From Pseudomonas pisciculturae (GTDB lineage Bacteria; Pseudomonadota; Gammaproteobacteria; Pseudomonadales; Pseudomonadaceae), in contig NZ_JACVZE010000002.1 in assembly GCF_015461805.1 (NCBI RefSeq), positions 124,001-188,000 on the forward strand: DNA of 64,000 bases, given 5' to 3'. The translations under genes were made by a program, and so were the position numbers. Positions 25,537-33,982 of this stretch are shown piece by piece. How positions within the stretch are numbered: the stretch's first letter is position 1; every line of letters starts with the position of its first letter. The notes under the pieces were generated by a model that was not told where the DNA came from, made no database searches, and saw only the letters and a list, made by a program, of their open reading frames with translations.

Positions 25537-26424
25537 ATGAACCACGACGTCATCATCACCTGCGCACTCACCGGTGCTGGCGACACGACCAGCCGCAGCC
25601 CCCACGTGCCGGTCACCCCCAAACAAATCGCCGCCGCTGCCGTGGAAGCCGCCAAGGCGGGCGCCACCGTTGTGCACTGCCATGTGCGCGACCCTGAGAC
25701 CGGCAAGTTCAGCCGTGACGTCGCGCTGTACCGCGAGGTGATGGAGCGCATCCGCGAGGCCGATATCGACATCATCGTCAACCTCACCGCCGGCATGGGC
25801 GGCGACCTTGAGATCGGTGGCGGCGAGAACCCGATGGAGTTCGGCCCCAACACCGACCTGGTCGGCCCGTTGACCCGCCTGGCCCACGTGGAAGCGCTGC
25901 TGCCGGAAATCTGCACCCTGGATTGCGGCACGCTCAACTTTGGCGATGGCGACACCATTTACGTGTCCACCCCGGCCCAGTTGCGGGCGGGTGCCAAGCG
26001 TATCCAGGAGCTGGGCGTAAAGGCCGAGCTGGAGATTTTCGACACCGGCCACCTGTGGTTTGCCAAGCAAATGATCAAGGAAGGCCTGCTGGATAACCCG
26101 CTGTTCCAACTGTGCCTGGGCATCCCCTGGGGCGCGCCGGCCGATACCACCACCATGAAAGCCATGGTCGACAACCTGCCCGCCGACGCGGTGTGGGCGG
26201 GGTTTGGGATTGGCCGTATGCAGATGCCGATGGCAGCGCAGGCGGTGTTGCTGGGGGGCAATGTGCGGGTGGGGCTGGAAGACAACCTGTGGCTGGACAA
26301 GGGCGTGCTGGCGACCAATGGGCAGTTGGTGGAACGGGCCAGTGAAATTCTCAGCCGCTTGGGTGCGCGGGTCATGACCCCAGCCGAAGGGCGCATAAAA
26401 ATGGGCCTGACCCAACGCGGATAA
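25537..26424 (+). CDS. cdhC: Dehydrocarnitine cleavage enzyme CdhC (BKACE family)
   Basis: 295-aa beta-keto acid cleavage enzyme, expected to convert 3-dehydrocarnitine plus acetyl-CoA to betainyl-CoA and acetoacetate. Family marks: [22 protein letters not shown] at the start, a zinc-site [25 protein letters not shown] and [15 protein letters not shown] near the C-terminus. AAGGA precedes the ATG by 11 nt. Second gene of the caiX operon; a REP doublet separates it from cdhA. Confidence 0.92.
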   Translation: MNHDVIITCALTGAGDTTSRSPHVPVTPKQIAAAAVEAAKAGATVVHCHVRDPETGKFSRDVALYREVMERIREADIDIIVNLTAGMGGDLEIGGGENPMEFGPNTDLVGPLTRLAHVEALLPEICTLDCGTLNFGDGDTIYVSTPAQLRAGAKRIQELGVKAELEIFDTGHLWFAKQMIKEGLLDNPLFQLCLGIPWGAPADTTTMKAMVDNLPADAVWAGFGIGRMQMPMAAQAVLLGGNVRVGLEDNLWLDKGVLATNGQLVERASEILSRLGARVMTPAEGRIKMGLTQRG

Positions 26425-26428
26425 AAAT

Positions 26429-26514
26429 GTGGGAGGGGGCTTGCTCCCGATGGAGGTGTGTCAGCCAAAAATATAGTGACTGACACACCGCTATCGGGAG
26501 CAAGCCCCCTCCAC
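26429..26514. repeat. REP doublet, head-to-head, 86 bp
   Basis: Starts 5 nt after the cdhC stop. It is one base shorter than its 87-bp relatives because the right arm reads CCCCCTCCAC, missing a C. Between two genes of one pathway operon. Confidence 0.95.
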
Positions 26515-26547
26515 AGGGGTAACTCACATTATTCAGGATTGTCGCCA

Positions 26548-27513
26548 ATGAGCTTTATCACCGAAATCAAAACCTTCGCCGCCCTCGGCAGCGGTGTCAT
26601 CGGCAGTGGCTGGGTATCCCGCGCCCTCGCCCACGGCCTGGATGTAGTCGCCTGGGACCCGGCCCCCGGCGCCGAAGCCGCCCTGCGCAAACGCGTCGCC
26701 AACGCCTGGGGCGCGCTTGAGAAGCAGGGCCTCGCCCCCGGTGCCTCCCAGGACCGCCTGCGCTTTGTCGCCACCATCGAAGAATGCGTAAAAGACGCCG
26801 ACTTCATCCAGGAGAGCGCCCCGGAACGCCTCGAACTGAAACTGGATTTGCACAGCAAAATCAGCGCAGCGGCAAAGCCCAACGCGCTGATTGGCTCCAG
26901 CACTTCAGGCCTGTTGCCAAGCGAGTTCTACGAGAGCTCAACCCACCCGGAACGCTGCGTGGTCGGCCACCCGTTCAACCCGGTTTACCTGCTGCCGCTG
27001 GTGGAGGTGGTCGGCGGCAAGAACACTGCACCCGAGGCGATTCAGGCGGCGATCAAGGTGTATGAATCCTTGGGCATGCGCCCCTTGCATGTGCGCAAGG
27101 AAGTGCCTGGGTTTATTGCCGACCGCCTGCTGGAAGCGCTCTGGCGTGAGGCGCTGCACCTGGTAAATGACGGCGTGGCCACCACCGGCGAGATCGACGA
27201 TGCGATCCGCTTTGGCGCGGGGCTGCGCTGGTCGTTCATGGGCACGTTCCTCACCTACACCCTGGCGGGCGGGGATGCGGGCATGCGCCACTTCATGGCG
27301 CAGTTCGGGCCGGCGTTGCAGTTGCCGTGGACGTATTTACCGGCGCCCGAGCTGACTGACAAATTGATTGATGATGTGGTGGATGGCACCAGCGATCAGT
27401 TGGGTACACACAGCATTTCGGCGCTGGAGCGCTATCGTGATGATTGCCTGTTGGCGGTGCTGGAAGCGGTAAAAACCACGAAGGAAAAACACGGTATGAC
27501 CTTCGCCGAATAA
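26548..27513 (+). CDS. cdhA: L-carnitine 3-dehydrogenase CdhA
   Basis: NAD-dependent oxidation of carnitine to 3-dehydrocarnitine. 321 aa of the 3-hydroxyacyl-CoA dehydrogenase type: Rossmann motif [20 protein letters not shown] at the N-terminus, [23 protein letters not shown] and the catalytic [20 protein letters not shown]. The start at 26548 begins at the Rossmann strand; the upstream frame reads through the REP element and is not coding. Ribosome site AGGATT is weak. Confidence 0.93.
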   Translation: MSFITEIKTFAALGSGVIGSGWVSRALAHGLDVVAWDPAPGAEAALRKRVANAWGALEKQGLAPGASQDRLRFVATIEECVKDADFIQESAPERLELKLDLHSKISAAAKPNALIGSSTSGLLPSEFYESSTHPERCVVGHPFNPVYLLPLVEVVGGKNTAPEAIQAAIKVYESLGMRPLHVRKEVPGFIADRLLEALWREALHLVNDGVATTGEIDDAIRFGAGLRWSFMGTFLTYTLAGGDAGMRHFMAQFGPALQLPWTYLPAPELTDKLIDDVVDGTSDQLGTHSISALERYRDDCLLAVLEAVKTTKEKHGMTFAE

Positions 27514-27518
27514 CCAAT

Positions 27519-27605
27519 GTGGGAGGGGGCTTGCTCCCGATAGCGGTGTATCAGTAACAGATGTACTGACTGACACACCGCTATCGGGAGCAAGCCCCCT
27601 CCCAC
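27519..27605. repeat. REP doublet, head-to-head, 87 bp
   Basis: Begins 6 nt after the cdhA stop and ends 20 nt before the cdhB start. It is the second REP doublet within the cdhCAB run. Confidence 0.95.
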
Positions 27606-27625
27606 ATTTTGACCGAGTACATCCC

Positions 27626-28111
27626 ATGCCTACACTGACGACTTACACAACAGCGATCCATTCCGACTGGGTCGACTACAACGGCCACCTGCGCGACGCG
27701 TTCTACCTGCTGATCTTCAGCTACGCCACCGATGCGCTGATGGACACCTTGGGCCTGGACAGCCAAAACCGCGAAGCCAGCGGCCACTCATTGTTCACCC
27801 TGGAGCTGCACCTGAACTACCTGCACGAAGTGAAACTGGGCGCCGAAGTCGAAGTCCACACCCAACTGATCGCCCATGACGCCAAGCGCCTGCACCTGTA
27901 TCACAGCCTGCATTTAGTGGGGGATGAGAAAGCGTTGGCGGGCAACGAGCAGATGCTGCTGCACGTCGACCTCACTGGCCCGCATTCGGCGCCCTTTACC
28001 GAGACCACGTTGCAACGCCTCTGGGCGATCAGCCAGGAGCAAACCGACCTGCCGCTGCCCGACCTGCTTGGCCGCGTTATCGGCATAAAAAAAGCCCCGA
28101 TCAAGCCGTGA
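27626..28111 (+). CDS. cdhB: Betainyl-CoA thioesterase CdhB
   Basis: 161-aa hot-dog-fold thioesterase expected to release glycine betaine from betainyl-CoA. Motif HSDWVDYNGHLRDAFYLLIFS is the 4-hydroxybenzoyl-CoA-thioesterase active site, with LELHLNYLHEVKLGAEVEV as the second strand. Last carnitine-operon gene here: a hairpin overlapping the stop codon follows. A PA5384-type acylcarnitine hydrolase gene, present next in P. aeruginosa, is not seen. Confidence 0.9.
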   Translation: MPTLTTYTTAIHSDWVDYNGHLRDAFYLLIFSYATDALMDTLGLDSQNREASGHSLFTLELHLNYLHEVKLGAEVEVHTQLIAHDAKRLHLYHSLHLVGDEKALAGNEQMLLHVDLTGPHSAPFTETTLQRLWAISQEQTDLPLPDLLGRVIGIKKAPIKP

Positions 28112-28123
28112 CAAGATCGGGGC
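28094..28123 (+). terminator. Rho-independent-like terminator overlapping the end of cdhB
   Basis: GCCCCGATC (28094-28102) pairs perfectly with GATCGGGGC (28115-28123). The cdhB stop codon lies in the loop. An A7 run precedes and AGAATGTTTT follows, so it could act in both directions. Confidence 0.75.
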
Positions 28124-28335
28124 AGAATGTTTTGTGTGAGCCGTACATCCCGAGGGTGACCAAACCTTCAAGCTGCTTGCTTGAGCTCAGTGTGCCTATT
28201 AGTGGTGCGGGTAAATGGCCCGAAAACGACATGTTCATAGCCATCTGAGGCATTCATGCAATCTGCCCTTGCCGACCGCTAGGGCGGCTACCAGAATCCA
28301 GGTCAAACCCCGCTCCCTTCACCAGGATAAACGTC

Positions 28336-28599
28336 ATGATGCATGCGGATTTGATTGACCAGGATGACCTGCTGAGCCAACTGCGCTCGCTGGGTTTCGA
28401 GGTGTCCAGCGGCTCGACGGCCGAGCAGGCGTGCGAGTGTGCCGTGCGCGGTTTGAGCGCGGCGCGGGCCAAGGCGCTCAAGGGCATGGTTGAGCAGATG
28501 TACACCGGTAGCGCGACGATTTTGCCGGCGGTGCGTCAGGCGATCGATAAGCAGTTGTTGCCGGCGTTGGTGCAGTTCAAGCAGAGCTCTGGCGCCTGA
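28336..28599 (+). CDS. Small conserved-looking hypothetical protein
   Basis: 87-aa soluble helical protein beginning MMHADLIDQDDLLSQLRSLG, with a Cys pair (CECAVRGLSAARAKALKG). AGGA lies 12-15 nt upstream of the first Met and 15-18 nt from the second. Codon bias is that of neighbouring genes. It sits between the carnitine operon and gbdR, the position of PA5381 in P. aeruginosa, but I cannot confirm homology. No function assigned. Confidence 0.6.
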   Translation: MMHADLIDQDDLLSQLRSLGFEVSSGSTAEQACECAVRGLSAARAKALKGMVEQMYTGSATILPAVRQAIDKQLLPALVQFKQSSGA

Positions 28600-28608
28600 T
28601 AGATTGCT

Positions 28609-28691
28609 ATCGGGGGCAAGCCCCCTCCCACAGTTGACCGAGTTTCAACATGAGAATGCGGTCAAAATGTGGGAGGGGGCTTGCCCCCGAT
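28609..28691. repeat. REP doublet, tail-to-tail type, 83 bp
   Basis: Opposite arrangement to the 87-bp doublets: ATCGGGGGCAAGCCCCCTCCCAC first, then GTGGGAGGGGGCTTGCCCCCGAT. Lies between the small gene and the convergent gbdR. Confidence 0.94.
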
Positions 28692-28705
28692 GCAGACGAC
28701 TCGGT

Positions 28706-29809
28706 CTAGAGCCTCACACTGGCGAAAGTCGACTCATTGCGCGCCTGGCTCAACGCCGACATCGGCCCCGACAACGGTGACAACACCAATGCCTGCGGAA
28801 TCGGCATCATCGCCACTTGCTGAGTGGTGTTGGAGCCCACACGCTCATCCCGTGGCGGTATGCCGAAGTATTCGCGGTAGCACTTGGAGAAGTGCGGCGT
28901 GGACACAAACCCGCACACCGACGCCACTTCGATGATCGACATCGGCGTTTGCTTGAGCAATTGCCGTGCACGGATCAGACGCAACTTGAGGTAGTAGCGC
29001 GACGGCGAGCAGTGCAGGTATTTCTGAAATAACCGCTCCAGCTGGCGACGCGAAACGGCGACGTACACCGCCAGTTCATCCAGGTCGATGGGCTCTTCCA
29101 GGTTGGCTTCCATCAGCGCGACGATTTCCTGCAATTTCGGCTGGTTGGTGCCGAGCATGTGCTTGAGCGGCACGCGCTGGTGATCCTGTTCGTTGCGGAT
29201 GCGTTCGTACACGAACATCTCGGAGATCGCGGCGGACAGTTCACGCCCATGATCACGGCTGATCAGGTGCAGCATCATGTCCAGCGGCGCAGTGCCGCCG
29301 GAGCTGGTGAAGCGGTTGCGGTCGAGGGTAAACAGGCGTGTGCTCATGGCCACGCGGGGGAAGGCTTCCTGCATCGACGCCAGGCATTCCCAGTGCACGC
29401 TGCAATCAAAACCATCGAGCAGGCCGGCGCAGGCCAAGGCCCAACTGCCGGTGCACACCGCACCCAGGCGGCGGGACTGACGCGCCTGGCTTTGCAGCCA
29501 CGACACGTGCTCACGGGTAACGGTGCGCTGGATACCCACGCCGCCGCACACGATCACGGTGTCCAGGGCCGGGGCTTTGTGCATGGAAGCATCGGGGGTG
29601 ATCTGCAGACCGTCGCTGGCCCAGACCTGGTTGCCGTCGACGCTCAGGGTGGTCCAGCGATACAACTCGCGACCGGAGAGCTGGTTGGCCATGCGCAGGG
29701 GTTCGACTGCGGACGCCAGGGAAATCAGCGTGAAATTGTCCAGCAGCAAAAAGCCGATGGATTGAGGCGCACGGTTCTGGGGTTGGGCCCCTGAGTTGAA
29801 CGACGTCAT
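28706..29809 (-). CDS. gbdR: Glycine betaine/dimethylglycine-responsive activator GbdR
   Basis: 367-aa AraC-family regulator with an N-terminal GATase1/DJ-1-like sensor (about 15-205; SIGFLLLDNFTLISLASAVEPL, LGAVCTGSWALACAGLLDGF) and a C-terminal DNA-binding domain (about 225-335; VAVSRRQLERLFQKYLHCSP, VASVCGFVSTPHFSKCYREYFG). In P. aeruginosa GbdR binds glycine betaine or dimethylglycine and activates the dgc/gbc genes, cbcXWV, sdaB and others, many of which are in this window. GGAG precedes the ATG. Very close in architecture to cdhR 4.4 kb away, suggesting duplication. Confidence 0.93.
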   Translation of the reverse strand: MTSFNSGAQPQNRAPQSIGFLLLDNFTLISLASAVEPLRMANQLSGRELYRWTTLSVDGNQVWASDGLQITPDASMHKAPALDTVIVCGGVGIQRTVTREHVSWLQSQARQSRRLGAVCTGSWALACAGLLDGFDCSVHWECLASMQEAFPRVAMSTRLFTLDRNRFTSSGGTAPLDMMLHLISRDHGRELSAAISEMFVYERIRNEQDHQRVPLKHMLGTNQPKLQEIVALMEANLEEPIDLDELAVYVAVSRRQLERLFQKYLHCSPSRYYLKLRLIRARQLLKQTPMSIIEVASVCGFVSTPHFSKCYREYFGIPPRDERVGSNTTQQVAMMPIPQALVLSPLSGPMSALSQARNESTFASVRL

Positions 29810-30230
29810 CGCGGTATCTCCTCACACAAAGCGGGTGATGGCCTCAGGCGAGGCTCTTGTTATTGCGCTCTTCAACCGGCGAGGTGAGAGGCTTTGGATT
29901 GATAGAGCAATTGCCATGCCTAAAATTGAATGGCCGTCCAATAACTCCTAAAAACGACGTTTTGACGCGTCTATATAAGCCCGTGCGTTAAGTGCGGGAT
30001 AGGGTCGAAAAGGACGTAGGAGAGGCCCTACTCAAGGTGCGTGAGCAGTTCGGTAGCACTTGTGGGAAGGTGCTTTGAGGCCGTAGGAGAAGTCTGTCAC
30101 CCAAAGCACAGGTGACGGGTGGTCGGACGGGAAATCGTTCGCAAGCTACTTATCTGTTTGCGACGCGCTAAAAGGTGGCGCTTTTGGTTTGGGTGTTCAC
30201 TTTATGAGCAGTGGTGACTGGGCTATTGCT
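29810..30230. other. Non-coding stretch upstream of gbdR
   Basis: About 420 bp without a credible gene. It should contain the gbdR promoter (minus strand). A small inverted repeat AAAACG-A-CGTTTT lies at 29951-29963. I see no terminator, tRNA or convincing small-RNA gene. Confidence 0.5.
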
Positions 30231-30313
30231 ATCGGGGGCAAGCCCCCTCCCACATTTTGACCGCATCCTCATATTGGAACTCGGTCAAATGTGGGAGCGG
30301 GCTTGCTCGCGAA
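30231..30313. repeat. REP doublet, tail-to-tail type, mixed subtypes
   Basis: The left unit is the GGGGGC subtype and the right unit the GAGCGGGCTTGCTCGCGA subtype, so two REP variants are combined in one doublet. Lies between gbdR upstream sequence and the sdaB stop. Confidence 0.92.
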
Positions 30314-30329
30314 TGCAGGCGACTCGGTC

Positions 30330-31706
30330 TCAGCACTCCACCGCGCTAACCGCCAACCCCCCACGCGATGTCTCTTTGTACTTGTCATGCATATCCGCCC
30401 CGGTATCGCGCATGGTGCGGATCACCCGGTCCAGTGAAATAAAGTGCTGGCCATCACCCCGCAACGCCATTTGCGCCGCGTTGATCGCCTTCACTGCGGC
30501 GATAGCGTTGCGCTCAATGCACGGCACCTGCACCAACCCGCCCACCGGGTCGCAGGTCAGGCCCAGGTTATGTTCCAGGCCGATCTCGGCGGCGTTGCAC
30601 AATTGCTCCGGCGTGGCGCCGAGGATCTCGGCCAAGCCCGCAGCCGCCATGGCGCAAGCCGAACCCACTTCGCCTTGGCAGCCCACTTCGGCACCCGAGA
30701 TCGACGCGTTCTTTTTACACAGGATGCCCACCGCCGCCGCGCCGAGCATGTAATCCACGACGTTGGCTTCGGTGACTTCTTCGCTGAATTTCATGAAGTA
30801 GTGCAGCACCGCCGGGATGATCCCAGCAGCGCCATTGGTAGGCGCGGTGACCATGCGCCCACCGGCGGCGTTTTCTTCATTGACCGCCAGGGCGAACAGG
30901 TTCACCCACTCCATGGCACTCAACGTCGAGCCGATCACGTTCGGCTTGCCCAGTTCCTGCAAGCTGCGGTGCAACTTGGCGGCGCGGCGGCGTACGTTCA
31001 GGCCGCCGGGCAGGATGCCTTCGTGCTTGAGGCCTTGCTCCACGCAGTCCTGCATGGCGCGCCAGAGCTTCATCAGGCCGCTGCGGATTTCTTCTTCGCT
31101 GCGCCACACCTTTTCATTGGCCAGCATCAACTCGGCGACGCGCAGGTTGTGGGTCTTGCACAGCTGCAACAGCTCCACCGCGCTGGAAAAATCGTAGGGC
31201 AATACGGTGCGATCCATATCCGCCACGCCGCTTTGCGCCTGGGCTTCATCCACCACAAAGCCGCCGCCTACCGAGTAATAGGTGTCACGGAACAACTCGC
31301 CTTTATCGCCATGCACAATCAGGGTCATGGCGTTGGGGTGAAACGGCAGGTTTTCGTCGAGCAGTTGCATGTCTCGGGCCCACACGAAGGGCACCGGCAA
31401 ACACCCGTCCAGCAGTAGGGTGTCGGTTTCGCGCAGGGTGCTGATGCGGATGCCGATTTGCGACGGGTCGATTGCATCCGGCCACTCGCCCATCAAGCCC
31501 ATGATGGTAGCGGTGTCGCTGCCGTGGCCAATGCCGGTGGCCGAGAGCGAGCCGTAAAGCTGAACTTCGACGCGTCGCACTTGTTCCAACAGTTCACGTT
31601 CACGTAACCCTTGAACGAACAACGCCGCGGCGCGCATGGGGCCAACGGTGTGAGAACTCGAAGGCCCGATGCCGATCTTGAACAGGTCGAAAACGCTGAT
31701 AGCCAT
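30330..31706 (-). CDS. sdaB: L-serine ammonia-lyase SdaB
   Basis: Converts L-serine to pyruvate and ammonia, the exit of the betaine-glycine-serine route. 458 aa; the N-terminus [18 protein letters not shown] and the Cys cluster of the Fe-S enzyme ([20 protein letters not shown], with a further Cys in TCDPVGG) are intact. Divergent from cbcX with a 414-bp shared region rich in repeats. Its position next to gbdR and cbcXWV mirrors PA5379, a GbdR-regulon gene. Confidence 0.94.
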   Translation of the reverse strand: MAISVFDLFKIGIGPSSSHTVGPMRAAALFVQGLRERELLEQVRRVEVQLYGSLSATGIGHGSDTATIMGLMGEWPDAIDPSQIGIRISTLRETDTLLLDGCLPVPFVWARDMQLLDENLPFHPNAMTLIVHGDKGELFRDTYYSVGGGFVVDEAQAQSGVADMDRTVLPYDFSSAVELLQLCKTHNLRVAELMLANEKVWRSEEEIRSGLMKLWRAMQDCVEQGLKHEGILPGGLNVRRRAAKLHRSLQELGKPNVIGSTLSAMEWVNLFALAVNEENAAGGRMVTAPTNGAAGIIPAVLHYFMKFSEEVTEANVVDYMLGAAAVGILCKKNASISGAEVGCQGEVGSACAMAAAGLAEILGATPEQLCNAAEIGLEHNLGLTCDPVGGLVQVPCIERNAIAAVKAINAAQMALRGDGQHFISLDRVIRTMRDTGADMHDKYKETSRGGLAVSAVEC

Positions 31707-31857
31707 TGCGGTAGAACTCCTCGATAAGCACGGCCAGGCTTGAACGAGGTGCTACGCTCAGATCGCCCAGATGGCCGCATCATCAAGCTTTTGGCAGCCC
31801 TCACGGCGTCTCACACCGACGCACCCATGCTCACCAGCGTCGCTGCCGTGCGATGAG

Positions 31858-31996
31858 GTGTTTTGGCCGTTTTTTACGGTGCAGAACGGCAAAAACAGCA
31901 GTTTGGCCGTTTAGAAAATCTGTAAGCGACGTCACCGACACTGGATACGACCATCCCTGTACTGGATACGACGCCCCCTGTAGGCGACAGATTTTC
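31858..31996. promoter_or_regulatory. Compound repeat region between sdaB and cbcX
   Basis: Three GGCCGTT-type elements lie near 31858-31912 (GTTTTGGCCGTT, its near-reverse AACGGCAAAAAC, and GTTTGGCCGTTT). To their right a 10-bp inverted repeat, GAAAATCTGT (31914-31923) and ACAGATTTTC (31987-31996), encloses two tandem 21-bp repeats beginning ACTGGATACGAC (31940-31960, 31961-31981). TGTARGCGAC also occurs twice. This is the control region of divergent sdaB and cbcXWV and is the best candidate here for GbdR sites. Confidence 0.6.
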
Positions 31997-32120
31997 ACTG
32001 GTCCATGATCAGTCTCGACTCGTTTGCAAGGCGCCGTGCCAGAGCTGTCACCGCACGCTCTAACCGCAACACTTATAAAGCGCGGCGAACGCCGCCAGAA
32101 AAACACAGGAGTCTAGCCCT

Positions 32121-33068
32121 ATGAAAGCTTCACCCTCGTTGCTGTTGGCCGCCATGCTGAGTCTGCCAGCCCTGGCGCACGCTGCAGAACCGGAACAATG
32201 CAAGACCGTCAACTTCTCCGATGTCGGCTGGACCGACATCACCGTCACCACCGCGACCACCAGCGAGATCCTCAAGGGCCTGGGCTACAAGCCGCGCACC
32301 ACGATGATTTCGGTACCGGTGACTTACAAGTCCCTGGCCGACGGCAAGAACATGGACATCTTCCTCGGCAACTGGATGCCGACCATGGAAAACGACATCA
32401 AGCAGTACCGTGATGCCGGCACCGTGGAAACCGTACGCGCCAACCTGGAGAACGCCAAGTACACCCTGGCGGTGCCTGAGGCGCTGTACGACAAAGGCCT
32501 CAAAGACTTCGCCGACATCGCCAAATTCAAGGAAGAGCTGGGCGGCAAGATCTACGGCATTGAGCCAGGCAACGACGGCAACCGCACCATCCAGACGCTG
32601 ATCGACAAAGACGCCTTCGGCCTGAAAACCGCCGGTTTCAAAGTGGTCGAATCCAGCGAAGCGGGCATGCTCTCCCAGGTTGAACGCGCCTCCAAGCGTG
32701 GCCAGGCGATCGTGTTCCTCGGCTGGGAACCGCACCCGATGAACACCCGCTTCAAGATGAAGTACCTGACCGGGGGTGACGATTCGTTCGGCCCCAACTA
32801 CGGCCAGGCCACCATCTACACCAACGTTCGCAAGGGCTACACACAGGAATGCAGCAACGTAGGTCAGTTGCTGAAAAACCTGGTGTTCACCCTGGACATG
32901 GAAAGCACCCTGATGGGCAAAGTTTTGGACGACAAACAAAAACCCGACGCTGCGGCCAAAGCCTGGCTCAAAGCCAACCCACAAGTGCTCGACACCTGGC
33001 TCGCCGGTGTCACCACCGTTGATGGCAAGCCTGGCATCGACGCCGTAAAAGCCTACCTCGCCAAGTAA
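32121..33068 (+). CDS. cbcX: Choline/betaine periplasmic binding protein CbcX
   Basis: 315-aa ProX/OpuAC-type binding protein for the Cbc importer. Signal peptide MKASPSLLLAAMLSLPALAHA/A. Ligand domain with VGWTDITVTTATTSEILKGLG, IFLGNWMPTM and IVFLGWEPHPMN (aromatic box). Strong similarity to CaiX in order and motif. CAGGAG precedes the ATG by 11 nt. A GC-rich hairpin separates it from cbcW. Confidence 0.94.
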   Translation: MKASPSLLLAAMLSLPALAHAAEPEQCKTVNFSDVGWTDITVTTATTSEILKGLGYKPRTTMISVPVTYKSLADGKNMDIFLGNWMPTMENDIKQYRDAGTVETVRANLENAKYTLAVPEALYDKGLKDFADIAKFKEELGGKIYGIEPGNDGNRTIQTLIDKDAFGLKTAGFKVVESSEAGMLSQVERASKRGQAIVFLGWEPHPMNTRFKMKYLTGGDDSFGPNYGQATIYTNVRKGYTQECSNVGQLLKNLVFTLDMESTLMGKVLDDKQKPDAAAKAWLKANPQVLDTWLAGVTTVDGKPGIDAVKAYLAK

Positions 33069-33077
33069 TCCGTTGTC

Positions 33078-33101
33078 CCCGGGGCGGTGCGCTGCCCCGG
33101 G
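33078..33101 (+). promoter_or_regulatory. Stem-loop between cbcX and cbcW
   Basis: CCCGGGGC (33078-33085) pairs with GCCCCGGG (33094-33101) around an 8-nt loop; ATGTTTTCC follows. Its location just after the binding-protein gene suggests partial termination or 3'-end protection, giving more CbcX than CbcWV. Confidence 0.7.
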
Positions 33102-33136
33102 ATGTTTTCCCTCTTCGCATGTGGACACTCACTACC

Positions 33137-33982
33137 ATGCTGACTGAACAGAAAATCCCACTAGGCCAGTACATCGCTGCCTTCGTCGAATGGTTGACCC
33201 AACACGGCGCCAACTACTTCGACGCAATCGCATCGACACTGGAAACGATGATCCACGGCGTGACGTTTGCGCTGACCTGGTTCAATCCACTGGCATTGAT
33301 CGGTCTGATTGCGCTGCTGGCTCACTTTATTCAACGTAAATGGGGACTGACTGTTTTTGTCATCGCCTCCTTCCTGCTGATCCTCAACCTGGGGTACTGG
33401 CAGGAAACCATGGAGACCCTGGCGCAAGTGCTGTTCGCCACCCTGGTCTGCGTGGTTATCGGTGTGCCGCTGGGCATTGTTGCCGCGCACAAACCGTTGT
33501 TCTACACCATGATGCGGCCGGTGCTCGATCTGATGCAGACCGTACCGACCTTCGTCTACCTCATCCCTACCCTGACCCTCTTCGGGCTGGGTGTGGTGCC
33601 CGGCTTGATCTCAACGGTGGTGTTCGCGATTGCCGCGCCGATCCGCCTGACCTACCTGGGTATCCGAGACGTTCCCCAAGAGCTGCTCGACGCCGGCAAA
33701 GCCTTCGGCTGCTCGCGCCGTCAGTTGCTCTCACGCATTGAACTGCCCCACGCCATGCCGAGCATCGCTGCCGGTATTACCCAATGCATCATGCTGTCGT
33801 TGTCGATGGTGGTGATCGCGGCCCTGGTGGGCGCCGACGGCCTCGGCAAACCCGTGGTCAACGCACTCAACACTGCCGACATTGCCCTGGGCTTTGAAGC
33901 AGGCCTGGCAATCGTATTGCTGGCCATCATGCTCGACCGCATCTGCAAACAACCCGACGCCAAAGTAGGGGGTGATGCATGA
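33137..33982 (+). CDS. cbcW: Choline/betaine/carnitine ABC permease CbcW
   Basis: 281-aa OpuAB/ProW-type permease with about six membrane helices (for example LALIGLIALLAHFI, LTVFVIASFLLILNLGYW, IMLSLSMVVIAALVGA) and the EAA-like loop DVPQELLDAGKAFGCSRRQLL that contacts the ATPase. The start MLTEQKIPLGQYIA matches the family start; an ATG 18 nt upstream lacks a ribosome site. The stop overlaps the cbcV start (ATGA). Serves CaiX, CbcX and a betaine-binding partner in P. aeruginosa. Confidence 0.93.
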   Translation: MLTEQKIPLGQYIAAFVEWLTQHGANYFDAIASTLETMIHGVTFALTWFNPLALIGLIALLAHFIQRKWGLTVFVIASFLLILNLGYWQETMETLAQVLFATLVCVVIGVPLGIVAAHKPLFYTMMRPVLDLMQTVPTFVYLIPTLTLFGLGVVPGLISTVVFAIAAPIRLTYLGIRDVPQELLDAGKAFGCSRRQLLSRIELPHAMPSIAAGITQCIMLSLSMVVIAALVGADGLGKPVVNALNTADIALGFEAGLAIVLLAIMLDRICKQPDAKVGGDA

